This document shows positions 8,005-16,431 of a stretch of 53,951 bases of DNA, piece by piece (the stretch's first letter is position 1; each line of letters begins with the position of its first letter). A program made the translations under genes and the position numbers. Below the pieces are notes generated by a model that saw only the letters and a list, made by a program, of their open reading frames with translations, did no database searches and was not told the origin of the DNA. The DNA comes from Streptomyces sp. ISL-36 (lineage in GTDB: Bacteria; Actinomycetota; Actinomycetes; Streptomycetales; Streptomycetaceae), in assembly GCF_018614205.1 (NCBI RefSeq), contig NZ_JAGGOS010000109.1, positions 1 to 53,951 of the forward strand. Direction: 5' to 3'.

Positions 8005-9171
8005 CTACGCCAAGAAGTCACGGGCGATGTTCGCCGCGACCTGTTCGAGCAGCGGGCCCGCGTTCGCGATGCACTTCGCCGTGTCCGGTTCGAGGTCGGT
8101 GAGCGGGTAGGCGCGGCGGATGCCGGCCGCGCCCAGCGTCTCGGGGGCCAGGGCCAGACGGCCGCAGACCGCGACGACCTCCTTGCCGGCCGCTCGGGCC
8201 GCCGCGGCGACGCCCGCGGGGGCCTTGCCGTGGAGGGTCTGCTCGTCGAGGGAGCCCTCGCCGGTGATGACCAGGGTGGCCCGCTCCAGCGCCGGGGCGA
8301 AGCCGAGGACGTCCAGCATCAGCTCGATGCCGGGGCGGAAGCTCGCGTCGAGGCCGACCAGCGCGCCGTAGCCGATGCCGCCCGCGCCGCCCGCGCCCGG
8401 AGCGACCGCGCACTCGGAGGCCTTGGGTCCGATGGCCTTCTCGAGGACGGTGACGAAGTGCGAGAGCGCCGCGTCCAGGGTCTCGACGTCCTCGGGCGAG
8501 GCGCCCTTCTGCGGACCGTAGACCGCCGGGGCGCCCTTCGGACCGGTCAGCGGGTTGTCGACGTCGCTCGCGAGGATCAGGTCGACGGAGGCGAACCGGG
8601 GGTCGAGCCCGGAGAGGTCGGCGGTGGCCAGCGAGGCGAGCGGCGCGCCGCCCGGGCCGACCGGCTCGCCCGCCGCGTCGAGGAAGACCGCGCCCAGCGC
8701 GGCCAGCATGCCGGCGCCGCCGTCCGTGGTCGCGCTGCCGCCGACGCCGAAGACGATCGTCGTCGCGCCCGCGTCCAGTGCGGCCCGCAGCAGCTCGCCC
8801 GAGCCGTACGTCGTCGAGGTGAGCGGCGCGAAGACGCCCGCGGGCAGCAGCTGGAGGCCGGAGGCCTCCGCCATCTCCACGACGGCCGTCGTGTCGCGCA
8901 GCGCGAACGCCGCCGTCACCGGCTCGCCGAGCGGCCCGGTCACCCGTACCTCACGGCGCTCGAAACCGGCGGCCACCGCGGCCGCGACCGTACCGTCGCC
9001 GCCGTCCGCGACGGGCAGCGTCTCGACCTCCAGCTCCGGGACGACCCGTCGCAGTCCTGCTGTGACCCGCTCCGCGACCTGTACGGCCGTGAGCGAACCC
9101 TTGAACTTGTCGGCCGCGACGAGCACGCGTGCTCGCCCGTGTGCGACCTCAGTTACTGCTCCGTCCGTCAC
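8005..9171 (-). CDS. glxK: Glycerate kinase (GlxK/GarK family)
   Basis: The 388-residue enzyme phosphorylates D-glycerate, linking glyoxylate or serine-type carbon metabolism to glycolysis. Family motifs are clear: VLVAADKFKGSLTA near the N-terminus, LPVADGGDGT about residue 60, and the nucleotide-binding GVGGSATTDGG about residue 145. GAGGAGGIGYG and ITGEGSLDEQT follow in the second half. Length is typical (about 370-390). The start is GTG at 9171. The gene is divergent from a BCCT transporter and convergent with the PucR regulator; neither gives a pathway link. Confidence 0.93.
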   Translation of the reverse strand: MTDGAVTEVAHGRARVLVAADKFKGSLTAVQVAERVTAGLRRVVPELEVETLPVADGGDGTVAAAVAAGFERREVRVTGPLGEPVTAAFALRDTTAVVEMAEASGLQLLPAGVFAPLTSTTYGSGELLRAALDAGATTIVFGVGGSATTDGGAGMLAALGAVFLDAAGEPVGPGGAPLASLATADLSGLDPRFASVDLILASDVDNPLTGPKGAPAVYGPQKGASPEDVETLDAALSHFVTVLEKAIGPKASECAVAPGAGGAGGIGYGALVGLDASFRPGIELMLDVLGFAPALERATLVITGEGSLDEQTLHGKAPAGVAAAARAAGKEVVAVCGRLALAPETLGAAGIRRAYPLTDLEPDTAKCIANAGPLLEQVAANIARDFLA

Positions 9172-9214
9172 CTTGCATCCCTTGCTTTCGAACAGGCAGT
9201 CGCGCCGAGGCCGA

Positions 9215-9256
9215 CCTTATCCGCACCGCCAGACGGCGTGCCACCCCCTGATAAGG
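9215..9256. promoter_or_regulatory. Inverted repeat in the glxK/BCCT divergent region
   Basis: CCTTATC at 9215-9221 and GATAAGG at 9250-9256 are perfect inverted repeats 28 bases apart, with a smaller CGCC/GGCG hairpin between. They occupy the 111-base gap between the two divergent starts, just upstream of an AT-richer stretch where a promoter for the transporter would be expected. They may be an operator pair. Confidence 0.35.
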
Positions 9257-9282
9257 CGATATTCCGCACGATAGTGGGCCAC

Positions 9283-11004
9283 ATGCGCGAGGAACCGATC
9301 GATCAAACCGATGACGCCTCCCCCGATCCGAAGGTCGTCGGCATCGGTATCGCGGCCGTGGTGGCGGTGGTGGCCTGGGCGGCATTGGCCGGGGACTCCT
9401 TCGACAGGGCCTCGTCCTCCGCCCTGGACTGGGTCCTTGGCGACTTCGCCTGGCTGTTCGTGATCGCCGCCGACATCTTCCTCGTCCTGTGCGTGGTGAT
9501 CGCGTCCAGCCGCTTCGGCCGGATCCGGCTGGGCGCCGACGACTCCGAGCCCGAGTTCACCAACCTCGCCTGGATCGCGATGATGTTCAGCGCGGGCATG
9601 GGGATCGGCCTGATGTTCTACGGGGTCGGCGAGCCCCTCCAGCACTACCTCTCGCCGCCCCCGGCGACCGGCGCCGAGGCGGGAACGGGTTCGGCCGCCC
9701 GTACGGCCATGGAGTACTCCTTCTTCCACTGGACCCTCACCCCTTGGGCCATCTACGGCATCGCGGGGCTCTCCCTCGCGTACGCGGGCTTCCGCAAGGG
9801 CCGTGGCAGCCGGCTCAGCTCGGCCTTCGTGCCGTTGATCGGCGCGCGTCGGGCGGCCGGGTGGCAGGGCACGGCCATCGATCTGCTGGCCGTCTTCGCC
9901 ACGGTCTTCGGCACCGCGACGAGCCTCGGGGTCGGCGCCCTGCAGGTCACCAAGGGCCTGAATCTGACGATGGACGTCGAGGACTCCACCGCGACCCAGC
10001 TGATCGTCATCGCGTCGCTCTCGGCCGCGTTCGTCCTGTCGGCGTTCTCCGGGCTGCACAAGGGCGTCAAGTGGCTCTCGACGATCAATATCGTCCTCGC
10101 CGCGTGTCTGGTGCAGTTCGTCTTCCTGCTCGGACCGACGGTCTACATCCTGGACACCCTCCCCGCGTCCGTCGGCGGCTATCTCCACCAGCTCCTGCCG
10201 ATGGCGAGCCGGACCGGCGCCTTCTCGGACCCGGAGTGGCTGGGCACGTGGACGATCTTCTACTGGGCGTGGTGGCTGTCCTGGGCTCCCTTCGTCGGGA
10301 CCTTCATCGCCCGGATCTCGCGCGGCCGCACGATCCGGGAGTTCCTGATCGGGGTGCTCCTCGTCCCCTCCGGCGCCACCGTCGTCTGGTTCTGCGTGAT
10401 GGGCGGAACGGCGATCCGACTGGAGTCGACGGGTGCGGCGGATCTGGCCGGCGCGGTGAAGGACGGGGCGGAGGCCTCGCTCTTCGCGATGTTGGACGCG
10501 CTGCCGATCGGCACGGTGACGTCGGTGCTCGCGATGGTCCTGGTGATGACGTACTTCATCACCAGCGCCGACTCCGCGTCGCTGGTGATGGGGTCGCTGT
10601 CGAGCCGCGGCTCGCTCCATCCGCCGACGTGGCTGGTGGTGACCTGGGGGATCCTCATGGCCGCGGTCGCGGCGGTCCTGCTGCTGGCGGGCGGGCTGAA
10701 CTCGCTGCAGACGGCGACGATCCTGGTCGCGCTGCCGTTCGTGATCGTGATGCTGGGGCTGTGCTGGGCGCTCCTGAAGGAGCTCCGGGAGGACCCGGGT
10801 GCCGGTCCGGCCCGTCACCACGCGCTGCACGGCGTACGGGACGCGGTCCTGGCGATGGTCGGGGAGGCGATGACGGAACAGGGCGCGTCCCGCCACCACC
10901 GCCTGCGGCGTGCGGCGAGATCCCGGACGGAGACGGAGACGGGGACGGGGACGGACACGGACACGGACGGCAGGACGGACGAGGACGGCCGGGGAGGGGG
11001 CTGA
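9283..11004 (+). CDS. BCCT-family betaine/choline/carnitine transporter
   Basis: This 573-residue, twelve-helix secondary transporter would import glycine betaine, choline or a similar quaternary amine with Na+ or H+. The family glycine-rich motif is FSAGMGIGLMFYGVGEP, and the tryptophan-rich signature is FYWAWWLSWAPFVGTFIARI. The ATG at 9283 follows directly on an AT-rich spacer; upstream reading frame is antisense to glxK. After the last helix comes a cytoplasmic tail that becomes a Thr/Asp/Gly repeat (TETETGTGTDTDTDG). Osmotic regulation through such tails is known in BetP, but this tail is compositionally unlike BetP's. Confidence 0.92.
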   Translation: MREEPIDQTDDASPDPKVVGIGIAAVVAVVAWAALAGDSFDRASSSALDWVLGDFAWLFVIAADIFLVLCVVIASSRFGRIRLGADDSEPEFTNLAWIAMMFSAGMGIGLMFYGVGEPLQHYLSPPPATGAEAGTGSAARTAMEYSFFHWTLTPWAIYGIAGLSLAYAGFRKGRGSRLSSAFVPLIGARRAAGWQGTAIDLLAVFATVFGTATSLGVGALQVTKGLNLTMDVEDSTATQLIVIASLSAAFVLSAFSGLHKGVKWLSTINIVLAACLVQFVFLLGPTVYILDTLPASVGGYLHQLLPMASRTGAFSDPEWLGTWTIFYWAWWLSWAPFVGTFIARISRGRTIREFLIGVLLVPSGATVVWFCVMGGTAIRLESTGAADLAGAVKDGAEASLFAMLDALPIGTVTSVLAMVLVMTYFITSADSASLVMGSLSSRGSLHPPTWLVVTWGILMAAVAAVLLLAGGLNSLQTATILVALPFVIVMLGLCWALLKELREDPGAGPARHHALHGVRDAVLAMVGEAMTEQGASRHHRLRRAARSRTETETGTGTDTDTDGRTDEDGRGGG

Positions 11005-11007
11005 GCG

Positions 11008-11206
11008 CCGGGCGAGGAGCCGGGTCGAGGTCCGGGTCGCGGTCCGGTCGAGGTGCGAGGCGAGGTGCGAGGCGAGGAGCCGGGTCGAGGCCCGGGTCGA
11101 GGTCCGGGTCGCGGTCCGAGCCGAGGTCCGGTCGAGGTGCGAGGCGAGGTCCGGTCGAGGTGCGAGGCGAGGTCCGGGTCGAGGTCCGGGTCGAAGGCCG
11201 GCCGCC
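11008..11206. repeat. Degenerate tandem repeat tract
   Basis: About 200 bases consist almost only of 11-23 base units such as GGTCCGGTCGAGGTGCGAGG and GGTCCGGGTCGA in varying order. A larger block beginning GCGAGGAGCCGGGTCGAGG occurs twice (near 11013 and 11072). The tract follows the transporter stop and precedes the next gene by about 50 bases. It looks like slippage-made intergenic DNA and has no convincing coding frame. Confidence 0.8.
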
Positions 11207-11258
11207 ACTCGGGTCCCTTCGGCGCGCGGTGGAGTCCCCGGTTCGGTAGACCGGACGT

Positions 11259-12332
11259 ATGGCGCTCAACCACGGTGAACTCGCCGACCGCATCCTCGGC
11301 GGCTGGACGGGCCGGATCGCGGGCAACATGCTCGGCAAGCCCGTCGAACGCGGCGACCACTGGACCCCCGAGCGCATCGACCGGTATCTGCGCCTGACGG
11401 ACGCGCTCCCGCTCACCGACTACCTCCCGCCGCCGCCCGCCGACGCCCCGGCCGAGGAGTTCGAGCTGCGGCCCGAGTGGCCGCAGTGCGTCCGCGGCCG
11501 CATCCACGGGAGCTGCCGGGACGACGACGTCGACTACTCGATCCTCGGGCTGCACCTGCTCGAGACCCGCGGCTTCGCCTTCACCACCGAACAGGTCGGC
11601 GAGCACTGGTTGCTCCGCCTCCCCTATCTGCAGACCTTCACCGCCGAGCGGACCGCCTACCGCAATCTCACCAACGGCCTCAAACCCCCGCTCACCGCCA
11701 CCTTCGACAACCCGTACCAGGAGTGGATCGGCGCCCTGATCCGGGCCGACGTCTACGGCTGGACCTCCCCCGGCGACCCGCGCCGGGCGGCCTCGCTCGC
11801 CCGGCGGGACGCGGTGCTGTCCCACACCGGCAACGGGGTGTACGGAGCGATGTGGGCGGCCGCGCTGATCGCCGCCGCCTTCACGGCGCCGACCCCACAG
11901 GCCGCCCTGGAGGCCGCCCTCGAACGGATCCCCGCGAGCAGCCGCCTCGCCCGCACGGTGCGGCACACGATCGCCCTGTACGAATCGGGCGTGGAGTGGT
12001 CCGACGCCCTCGCCGAGCTCGCGGAGCGCACGGACGGCCTCGGCTGGATCCACACCGTCCCCAACGCGGCCGTCCTGGCGGCGGGAGTGCTCTACGGCGA
12101 GGGCGACTTCACCGCCACGATCGCCCTGACGGTGCGCGGCGGCCTGGACACAGACTCCAACGGCGCGACGGCGGGCTCGGTGGCCGGGGTGCTGTGCGGG
12201 GCGGCGGCGATCCCGCCGCAGTGGTCGGAGCCGCTGCGGGACCGGGTGCGCAGCGCGGTGTTCGGTTTCGACGGGGTACGGATCACCGAGCTGGCCGAGC
12301 GGACGCTGCGGCTGGCTACCCTGGCGGCATGA
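11259..12332 (+). CDS. ADP-ribosylglycohydrolase (DraG) family protein
   Basis: The 357-residue protein starts with ELADRILGGWTGRIAGNMLGKPVE, the usual first helix of the DraG/ARH fold. It has acidic metal-binding clusters CRDDDVDYSI (about residue 90) and GGLDTDSNGATAGSVAGVLCG (about 300). These enzymes remove ADP-ribose from proteins, nucleic acids or small adducts with two Mg ions. All acidic ligands expected are present. Its stop overlaps the start of a Nudix gene as ATGA, so the two are translated together, which fits a pair that releases and then hydrolyses ADP-ribose. The true substrate is unknown. Confidence 0.88.
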   Translation: MALNHGELADRILGGWTGRIAGNMLGKPVERGDHWTPERIDRYLRLTDALPLTDYLPPPPADAPAEEFELRPEWPQCVRGRIHGSCRDDDVDYSILGLHLLETRGFAFTTEQVGEHWLLRLPYLQTFTAERTAYRNLTNGLKPPLTATFDNPYQEWIGALIRADVYGWTSPGDPRRAASLARRDAVLSHTGNGVYGAMWAAALIAAAFTAPTPQAALEAALERIPASSRLARTVRHTIALYESGVEWSDALAELAERTDGLGWIHTVPNAAVLAAGVLYGEGDFTATIALTVRGGLDTDSNGATAGSVAGVLCGAAAIPPQWSEPLRDRVRSAVFGFDGVRITELAERTLRLATLAA

Positions 12333-12820
12333 CGACGACCGACTACGCCACGTACATCGCGAGTCTCCCGCGCGTCCTGGCGGGGGCCGCGGTGCTCTTC
12401 CGGGACGGGACGGGCCGCGTCCTGATCGTCGAGCCGAACTACCGTGAGGGCTGGGTGCTGCCCGGCGGCACGATCGAGTCCGACACGGGTGAGACGCCCC
12501 GGCAGGCGGCCCGGCGGGAGACGGCGGAGGAGATCGGCCTGGACGTGGAGCCCGGCGCGCTCCTCGCGCTCGACTGGGCGCACGGGACGGCTCGGCCGCC
12601 GATCGTGGCGTACGTGTACGACGGCGGGGTGCTGACCGACGCGCAGCTCGCGGCGATCCGCCTCCAGGAGGAGGAGCTGGTCTCCTGGAAGCTGATCGAC
12701 CGCGAGGAGGTCACCACCTATCTGCTCGGCAGCCTGGGCCCGCGGGTCCTGGCGGCGCTGGACGCGCTGGCGGACGGCCGTGGCCCGGCGGAGCTGGAGA
12801 ACGGTCGACCGCCGCGCTGA
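12329..12820 (+). CDS. Nudix hydrolase
   Basis: The 163-residue protein carries a Nudix box (GGTIESDTGETP then ARRETAEEIGL, about residues 47-71). Compared with the canonical box, where GE follows one or two residues after GGxIE, there is a two-residue insertion (SDT). The catalytic REtaEE core is intact. It would hydrolyse a nucleoside diphosphate linked to another moiety. The ATG at 12329 overlaps the glycohydrolase stop, which suggests ADP-ribose or a related nucleotide as substrate (inference from context). Confidence 0.88.
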   Translation: MTTTDYATYIASLPRVLAGAAVLFRDGTGRVLIVEPNYREGWVLPGGTIESDTGETPRQAARRETAEEIGLDVEPGALLALDWAHGTARPPIVAYVYDGGVLTDAQLAAIRLQEEELVSWKLIDREEVTTYLLGSLGPRVLAALDALADGRGPAELENGRPPR

Positions 12821-13043
12821 GCAAGGGCCGGTGACTCGGAGGGCGGGCCGGTGGAACGTACGGCCGCCGGGAGCTCCGCCGGCTCGGGCGGCCAGAGGGC
12901 CTCCTCGCCCGCCGCTCTCGCTCGACCGGGCTCCACCGGCGGCTGTACCGGATCCGATCCGCCGCGTCTGCGGCGGCCACCGCGTCGGCCGGCTTCCCGA
13001 CGCGGCCCGCACGCGAGGTGGATGTGCTCGTGCCGTCAGGAGG

Positions 13044-13250
13044 TCAGCCCTGCGACGGCTCCGGCGGGGTGAGGCCCTCGCCCGTGCGGTGGGGTTCGTC
13101 GCGGGAGGCCACGCGGGCCTCCGTGCGGTGGCCGCGGGCGATGTAGTCGCGGACGACCGCCTCGACGGCGTCCTGGGGGTTGCCCACACCCGCGAGGACC
13201 ATGACTTCCACGACGAGTTCGGCGTCGAGCGCGATGTTCACCTTGGCCAT
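13044..13250 (-). CDS. Orphan VapB-like ribbon-helix-helix antitoxin
   Basis: This 68-residue protein begins MAKVNIALDAELVVEVM, a short beta strand followed by helices as in ribbon-helix-helix VapB/DUF2191 antitoxins (NPQDAVEAVVRDYIARG is the second helix pair). The C-terminal 25 residues are polar and probably disordered, where an antitoxin would bind its toxin. No PIN-domain toxin gene lies on either side: upstream is a divergent sirtuin, downstream about 220 bases without a gene. It is probably a solitary DNA-binding protein or an antitoxin left without its partner. Confidence 0.7.
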   Translation of the reverse strand: MAKVNIALDAELVVEVMVLAGVGNPQDAVEAVVRDYIARGHRTEARVASRDEPHRTGEGLTPPEPSQG

Positions 13251-13315
13251 GCGGGGAACGTAGCACCGGGAATTCCGTTCGCGGGAGCCGCGGGCGGGGT
13301 TCTACGCTCGCTCTC

Positions 13316-14032
13316 ATGACCATGGTCGCGATTCTCACCGGCGCCGGTATCTCCACGGATTCCGGCATCCCCGACTACCGGGGTCCCAACGGAGTGTGGA
13401 CGCGCGACCCGGAGGCCGAGAAGCTCGCGACGTACGAGCACTACATGGCCGATCCGGAGATCCGGCGCAGGGCGTGGCGGATGCGGCTCGACGGGCCGGT
13501 GCTGCGCGCCGAGCCGAACGCGGCGCACCGCGCCATCGCGGCGTTCGAGCGGCGCGGCCACCCGGTCCGGGTCATCACCCAGAACGTCGACGGGCTGCAC
13601 CAGATCGCCGGGGTCCCGGAGCGCAAGGTCCTCGAACTCCACGGTTCGGCACGGTCGGTGGTGTGCACCGGGTGCCATGCCCGTTCGTCGATGGCGGACG
13701 CCCTGGAGCGGGTGAAGGCCGGCGAGGACGATCCGAAGTGCCGGACGTGCGGGGGCGTCCTCAAGTCGGCCACCGTCATGTTCGGGCAGCGGCTCGATCC
13801 CGTCGTGCTCGGGGAGGCGATGGGGATCGCCAAGGCCACCGAGGTGTTCCTCGCCGTGGGTACGAGCCTCCAGGTCCAGCCCGCCGCCTCGCTGGCGGGG
13901 ATCGCCGCCGAGCACGGCGCCCGGCTGATCATCGTGAACGCCGAGCCCACGCCGTACGACGCACTCGCCGACGAGATCGTCCGCGAGCCGATCGGGAGTT
14001 CACTGCCCGCGCTGCTGGAACGGCTGGGTTAG
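13316..14032 (+). CDS. NAD-dependent protein deacylase (sirtuin)
   Basis: The 238-residue sirtuin removes acyl groups from lysines using NAD, releasing nicotinamide and O-acyl-ADP-ribose. Signatures are ILTGAGISTDSGIPDYRG at the N-terminus, VITQNVDGLH near residue 85, the catalytic His in ELHGS (about 106), and two Cys pairs (CTGC, CRTC) for structural zinc. It begins at ATG 13316; ATG at 13322 is also possible. The stop overlaps the convergent ogt stop by four bases. A macro-domain O-acetyl-ADP-ribose deacetylase candidate is encoded 12 kb away. Confidence 0.93.
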   Translation: MTMVAILTGAGISTDSGIPDYRGPNGVWTRDPEAEKLATYEHYMADPEIRRRAWRMRLDGPVLRAEPNAAHRAIAAFERRGHPVRVITQNVDGLHQIAGVPERKVLELHGSARSVVCTGCHARSSMADALERVKAGEDDPKCRTCGGVLKSATVMFGQRLDPVVLGEAMGIAKATEVFLAVGTSLQVQPAASLAGIAAEHGARLIIVNAEPTPYDALADEIVREPIGSSLPALLERLG

Positions 14033-14529
14033 AAGAGCGCGTCCGGTGCGGCGGCGCCCGATTCGAAGGCGAGCAGTCGCTGCTTGCGGCCGAGCCCGCC
14101 GCCGTACCCGGTCAGAGAGCCGCTCGCGCCGATCACCCGGTGACAGGGGACGACGATGCTGACCGGGTTCTTGCCGTTGGCGAGACCCACCGCGCGGGAG
14201 GCGCCGGGGCTGCCGAGGGCTTCGGCCAGTTCGCCGTAGGTGCGGGTCTCGCCGTACGGGATCAGGCACAGCTGCTCCCACACCCGCAGCTGGAACGGCG
14301 TACCGATCAGCTTCAACGGCAGGTCGAACGTGGTGAGTTCACCGGCGAAGTACGCGTCGAGCTGGCGGATCACCTCACCGAAGGGGCGCGGGTCGGGGTC
14401 GCCGAAGGTCTCCTCGGGCGGGCGGTGGCGCTGGTCTGTCATGTGGATGCGGCTGAGGACGCCGTCGACGGCGACCAGCGTCAGCGCGTCGTACGGACTG
14501 TCCACGACCATGTGCTGGACGGTCGGCAT
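14029..14529 (-). CDS. ogt: Methylated-DNA--[protein]-cysteine S-methyltransferase
   Basis: This 166-residue suicide enzyme moves the methyl of O6-methylguanine to its own cysteine. The active site is VVPCHRVIG at about residue 128-136. The DNA-binding helix IPYGETRTYGELAEALGSPGASRAVG precedes it, and the asparagine hinge GLANGKNP is present. It starts 15 bases after the stop of the Ada-AlkA fusion gene and is surely in one operon with it, giving two arms of alkylation repair together. Confidence 0.94.
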   Translation of the reverse strand: MPTVQHMVVDSPYDALTLVAVDGVLSRIHMTDQRHRPPEETFGDPDPRPFGEVIRQLDAYFAGELTTFDLPLKLIGTPFQLRVWEQLCLIPYGETRTYGELAEALGSPGASRAVGLANGKNPVSIVVPCHRVIGASGSLTGYGGGLGRKQRLLAFESGAAAPDALF

Positions 14530-14544
14530 GGCTCGGTGACTTCC

Positions 14545-16227
14545 TTACGCGGGGAGGTGGTTGATCGGGTGGCTCTCGGTGGCCCAGAGGTACTGGACGG
14601 CGTAGGCGCGCCAGGGCCGCCAGTGGGCCGCGCGGGCGGTCAGGGCGGCGGGGGTGGAGGGCAGCCCGAGGCCCTGGGCGGCTCGGCGGATGCCGAGGTC
14701 GCCGGGGAGGAAGGCGTCGGGGTCGCCGAGCGCCCGCATGGCGATGACCTCGGTGGTCCAGGGGCCGAAGCCGGGGAGGGCGAGGAGCCGGGCGCGTGCC
14801 TCGTCCCAGTCGCCGCCCGGTCCGAGGCTGAGGGAGCCGTCGGCGAGCGCCTCGACGAGGGTGAGGAGGGTGGCGCGGCGGCTGCGGGGCAGTGCGAGGG
14901 CTTCGGGGTCGAGGCCGGCCAGGGCCTCGGGGGTCGGGAAGAGGTGGGTGAGGCCTCCTTCGGGGTCCTCGAGCGGCACGCCGTGCGCGGTGACGAGGCG
15001 GGCGGCGTGGGTGCGGGCGGCGGCCGTGGAGACCTGCTGGCCGAGGACGGCCCGTACGGCGAACTCGGCGGCGTCGACGGTTCTCGGGACGCGCCGCCCC
15101 GGCGCCCGGTCGACCAGCGGGGCGAGCAGCGGATCGGTCCGCAGTTGTTCGTCGACGGCGACCGGATCGGCGTCGAGGTCGAGCATCCAGCGGCAGCGGC
15201 TGATGGCGAGGGTGAGATCGCGCGGGTCGGTGAGGGACAGGCGGCAGGCGATGTGGTCGGGGCGGGGGGTGAGGGCGACGATGCCGTGCCCGTGGGGAAG
15301 GGTCAGCGTCCGGCGGTAGGCGCCGTCGCGCCACTCCTCCACGCCGGGAACGGCGGTCGCGGCGAGGTGGCCGAAGAGGTTCGAGGGGTTGAGGGGGGCG
15401 CGGTAGGGCAGCCGGAGCGCGATCACCCCGGGCGTCCCCGGCGCGGACCGGTCGGGGCGGGACGCCCGGTCGGTCCCGTCGGTCCCGTCGGTCCCGGGAG
15501 CCCCGTCGGTCCCGGGAATCCCGTCGGTCCCGGGAATCCCGTCGGTCCCGGGAATCCCGTCGGTCCCGTCGGTCTCCGCGGTCCGGCCGGCTCGGGCGGT
15601 CGCCTCGGTCCGGTCGGTCCGGGGAGTCCGGGGAGTGCGGGCCGTCGCGGCGGTGGCCGAGGACCGTGCCGCCCGGGCGCGCAGTTCACCGGGGGCGAGG
15701 GCGAAGACCTCGCGCACGGTGTCGTTGAAGGCGCGGACCGAGGAGAAGCCGGCCGCGAAGGCGATCTCGGCCATGGGCATCGACGTCGTCTCGATGAGCA
15801 GCCGGGCCGTCTGCGCACGCTGGGCGCGGGCCAGCGCGAGCGGTCCGGCGCCGAGCTCCGCGAGGAGCTGACGCTCGATCTGGCGGGTGGACCAGCCCAG
15901 CCGGGCGGCGAGCCCCGGGACGCCCTCGCGGTCGACGACACCGTCCTGGATGAGGCGCATGGCCCGGGCCACGGCGTCGGCCCGGACGTTCCACTCCGGC
16001 GAGCCGGGGCTGGTGTCGGGTCGGCAGCGCTTGCAGGCCCGGAACCCGGCGCGCTGGCAGGAGGCCGCGCTGGGATGGAACACCATGTTCTCGACCTTGG
16101 GCGGCACGACCGGGCAGCTCGGACGGCAGTAGATCCCGGTGGTCAGGACCGCGGTGAAGAACATCCCGTCGAATCGGGCGTCCTTCGACCGGACGGCCCG
16201 CACGCAGCGCTCGGTGTCGGTGTGCAT
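14545..16227 (-). CDS. alkA: Ada N-terminal/AraC regulator fused to AlkA 3-methyladenine DNA glycosylase
   Basis: The 560-residue protein has, in order, an Ada zinc domain (residues about 1-75, GIYCRPSCP and FRACKRCRPD supply four Cys), an AraC-type helix-turn-helix (about 85-180), a repetitive linker (about 190-255), and an AlkA glycosylase domain with helix-hairpin-helix LPGFGPWTTEVIAMRALGD and catalytic Asp in FLPGDLGIRRA. It would sense methyl phosphotriesters and activate repair genes, and itself excise alkylated bases. I chose ATG 16227 because the longer frame to 16323 adds residues with no family match. It probably drives its own operon with ogt. Confidence 0.92.
   Translation of the reverse strand: MHTDTERCVRAVRSKDARFDGMFFTAVLTTGIYCRPSCPVVPPKVENMVFHPSAASCQRAGFRACKRCRPDTSPGSPEWNVRADAVARAMRLIQDGVVDREGVPGLAARLGWSTRQIERQLLAELGAGPLALARAQRAQTARLLIETTSMPMAEIAFAAGFSSVRAFNDTVREVFALAPGELRARAARSSATAATARTPRTPRTDRTEATARAGRTAETDGTDGIPGTDGIPGTDGIPGTDGAPGTDGTDGTDRASRPDRSAPGTPGVIALRLPYRAPLNPSNLFGHLAATAVPGVEEWRDGAYRRTLTLPHGHGIVALTPRPDHIACRLSLTDPRDLTLAISRCRWMLDLDADPVAVDEQLRTDPLLAPLVDRAPGRRVPRTVDAAEFAVRAVLGQQVSTAAARTHAARLVTAHGVPLEDPEGGLTHLFPTPEALAGLDPEALALPRSRRATLLTLVEALADGSLSLGPGGDWDEARARLLALPGFGPWTTEVIAMRALGDPDAFLPGDLGIRRAAQGLGLPSTPAALTARAAHWRPWRAYAVQYLWATESHPINHLPA
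15468..15575. repeat. 18-bp in-frame tandem repeats in the Ada-AlkA linker
   Basis: Units of GTCGGTCCCGGGAATCCC occur three times nearly perfectly, plus diverged flanking copies ending in CCCGTCGGTCCCGTCGG. They encode a GTDGIP peptide repeat between the regulatory and glycosylase halves. Confidence 0.8.
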
Positions 16228-16377
16228 GTACCCATCGTCGCCGACCGGCCGCGGCGCGGCTGGCGAGAAAACGACATCGACGTCCGGTCGATCCAGCGTG
16301 TTCGGTCCACTCTGTGCGGACACCCCGTGTCACCAGTCGCCCACCTCGCCTCGATATCCCGCCGTACCAGGAGCAGC

Positions 16378-16431
16378 ATGGAAGGAGCGGATCCCCCGAC
16401 GCGTCGGCGAAGCGAGGAAGTGAACGGGTGA
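16378..16431 (+). CDS. Possible 17-codon leader ORF upstream of SpoIIE-type phosphatase
   Basis: ATG at 16378, preceded by AGGAG, opens a 17-residue frame (MEGADPPTRRRSEEVNG). Its TGA overlaps the GTG of a second micro-ORF (GTGA). No homology is claimed; the evidence is start, ribosome site and the stop-start chain only. Confidence 0.3.
   Translation: MEGADPPTRRRSEEVNG

Noticed and set aside
5656..11004. A 1782-codon open frame on the plus strand
   Set aside because: Only the last 573 codons (9283-11004) are a real gene; the rest is the open antisense frame of liv, PucR-region and glxK genes typical of high-GC DNA.
11008..11206. CRISPR array
   Set aside because: Repeats are short, directly abutting and degenerate, with no unique spacers and no cas genes nearby.
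12821..13043. Possible gene between Nudix and the antitoxin
   Set aside because: Frames here are Arg/Pro-rich on both strands, with no start plus ribosome site and no family motif.
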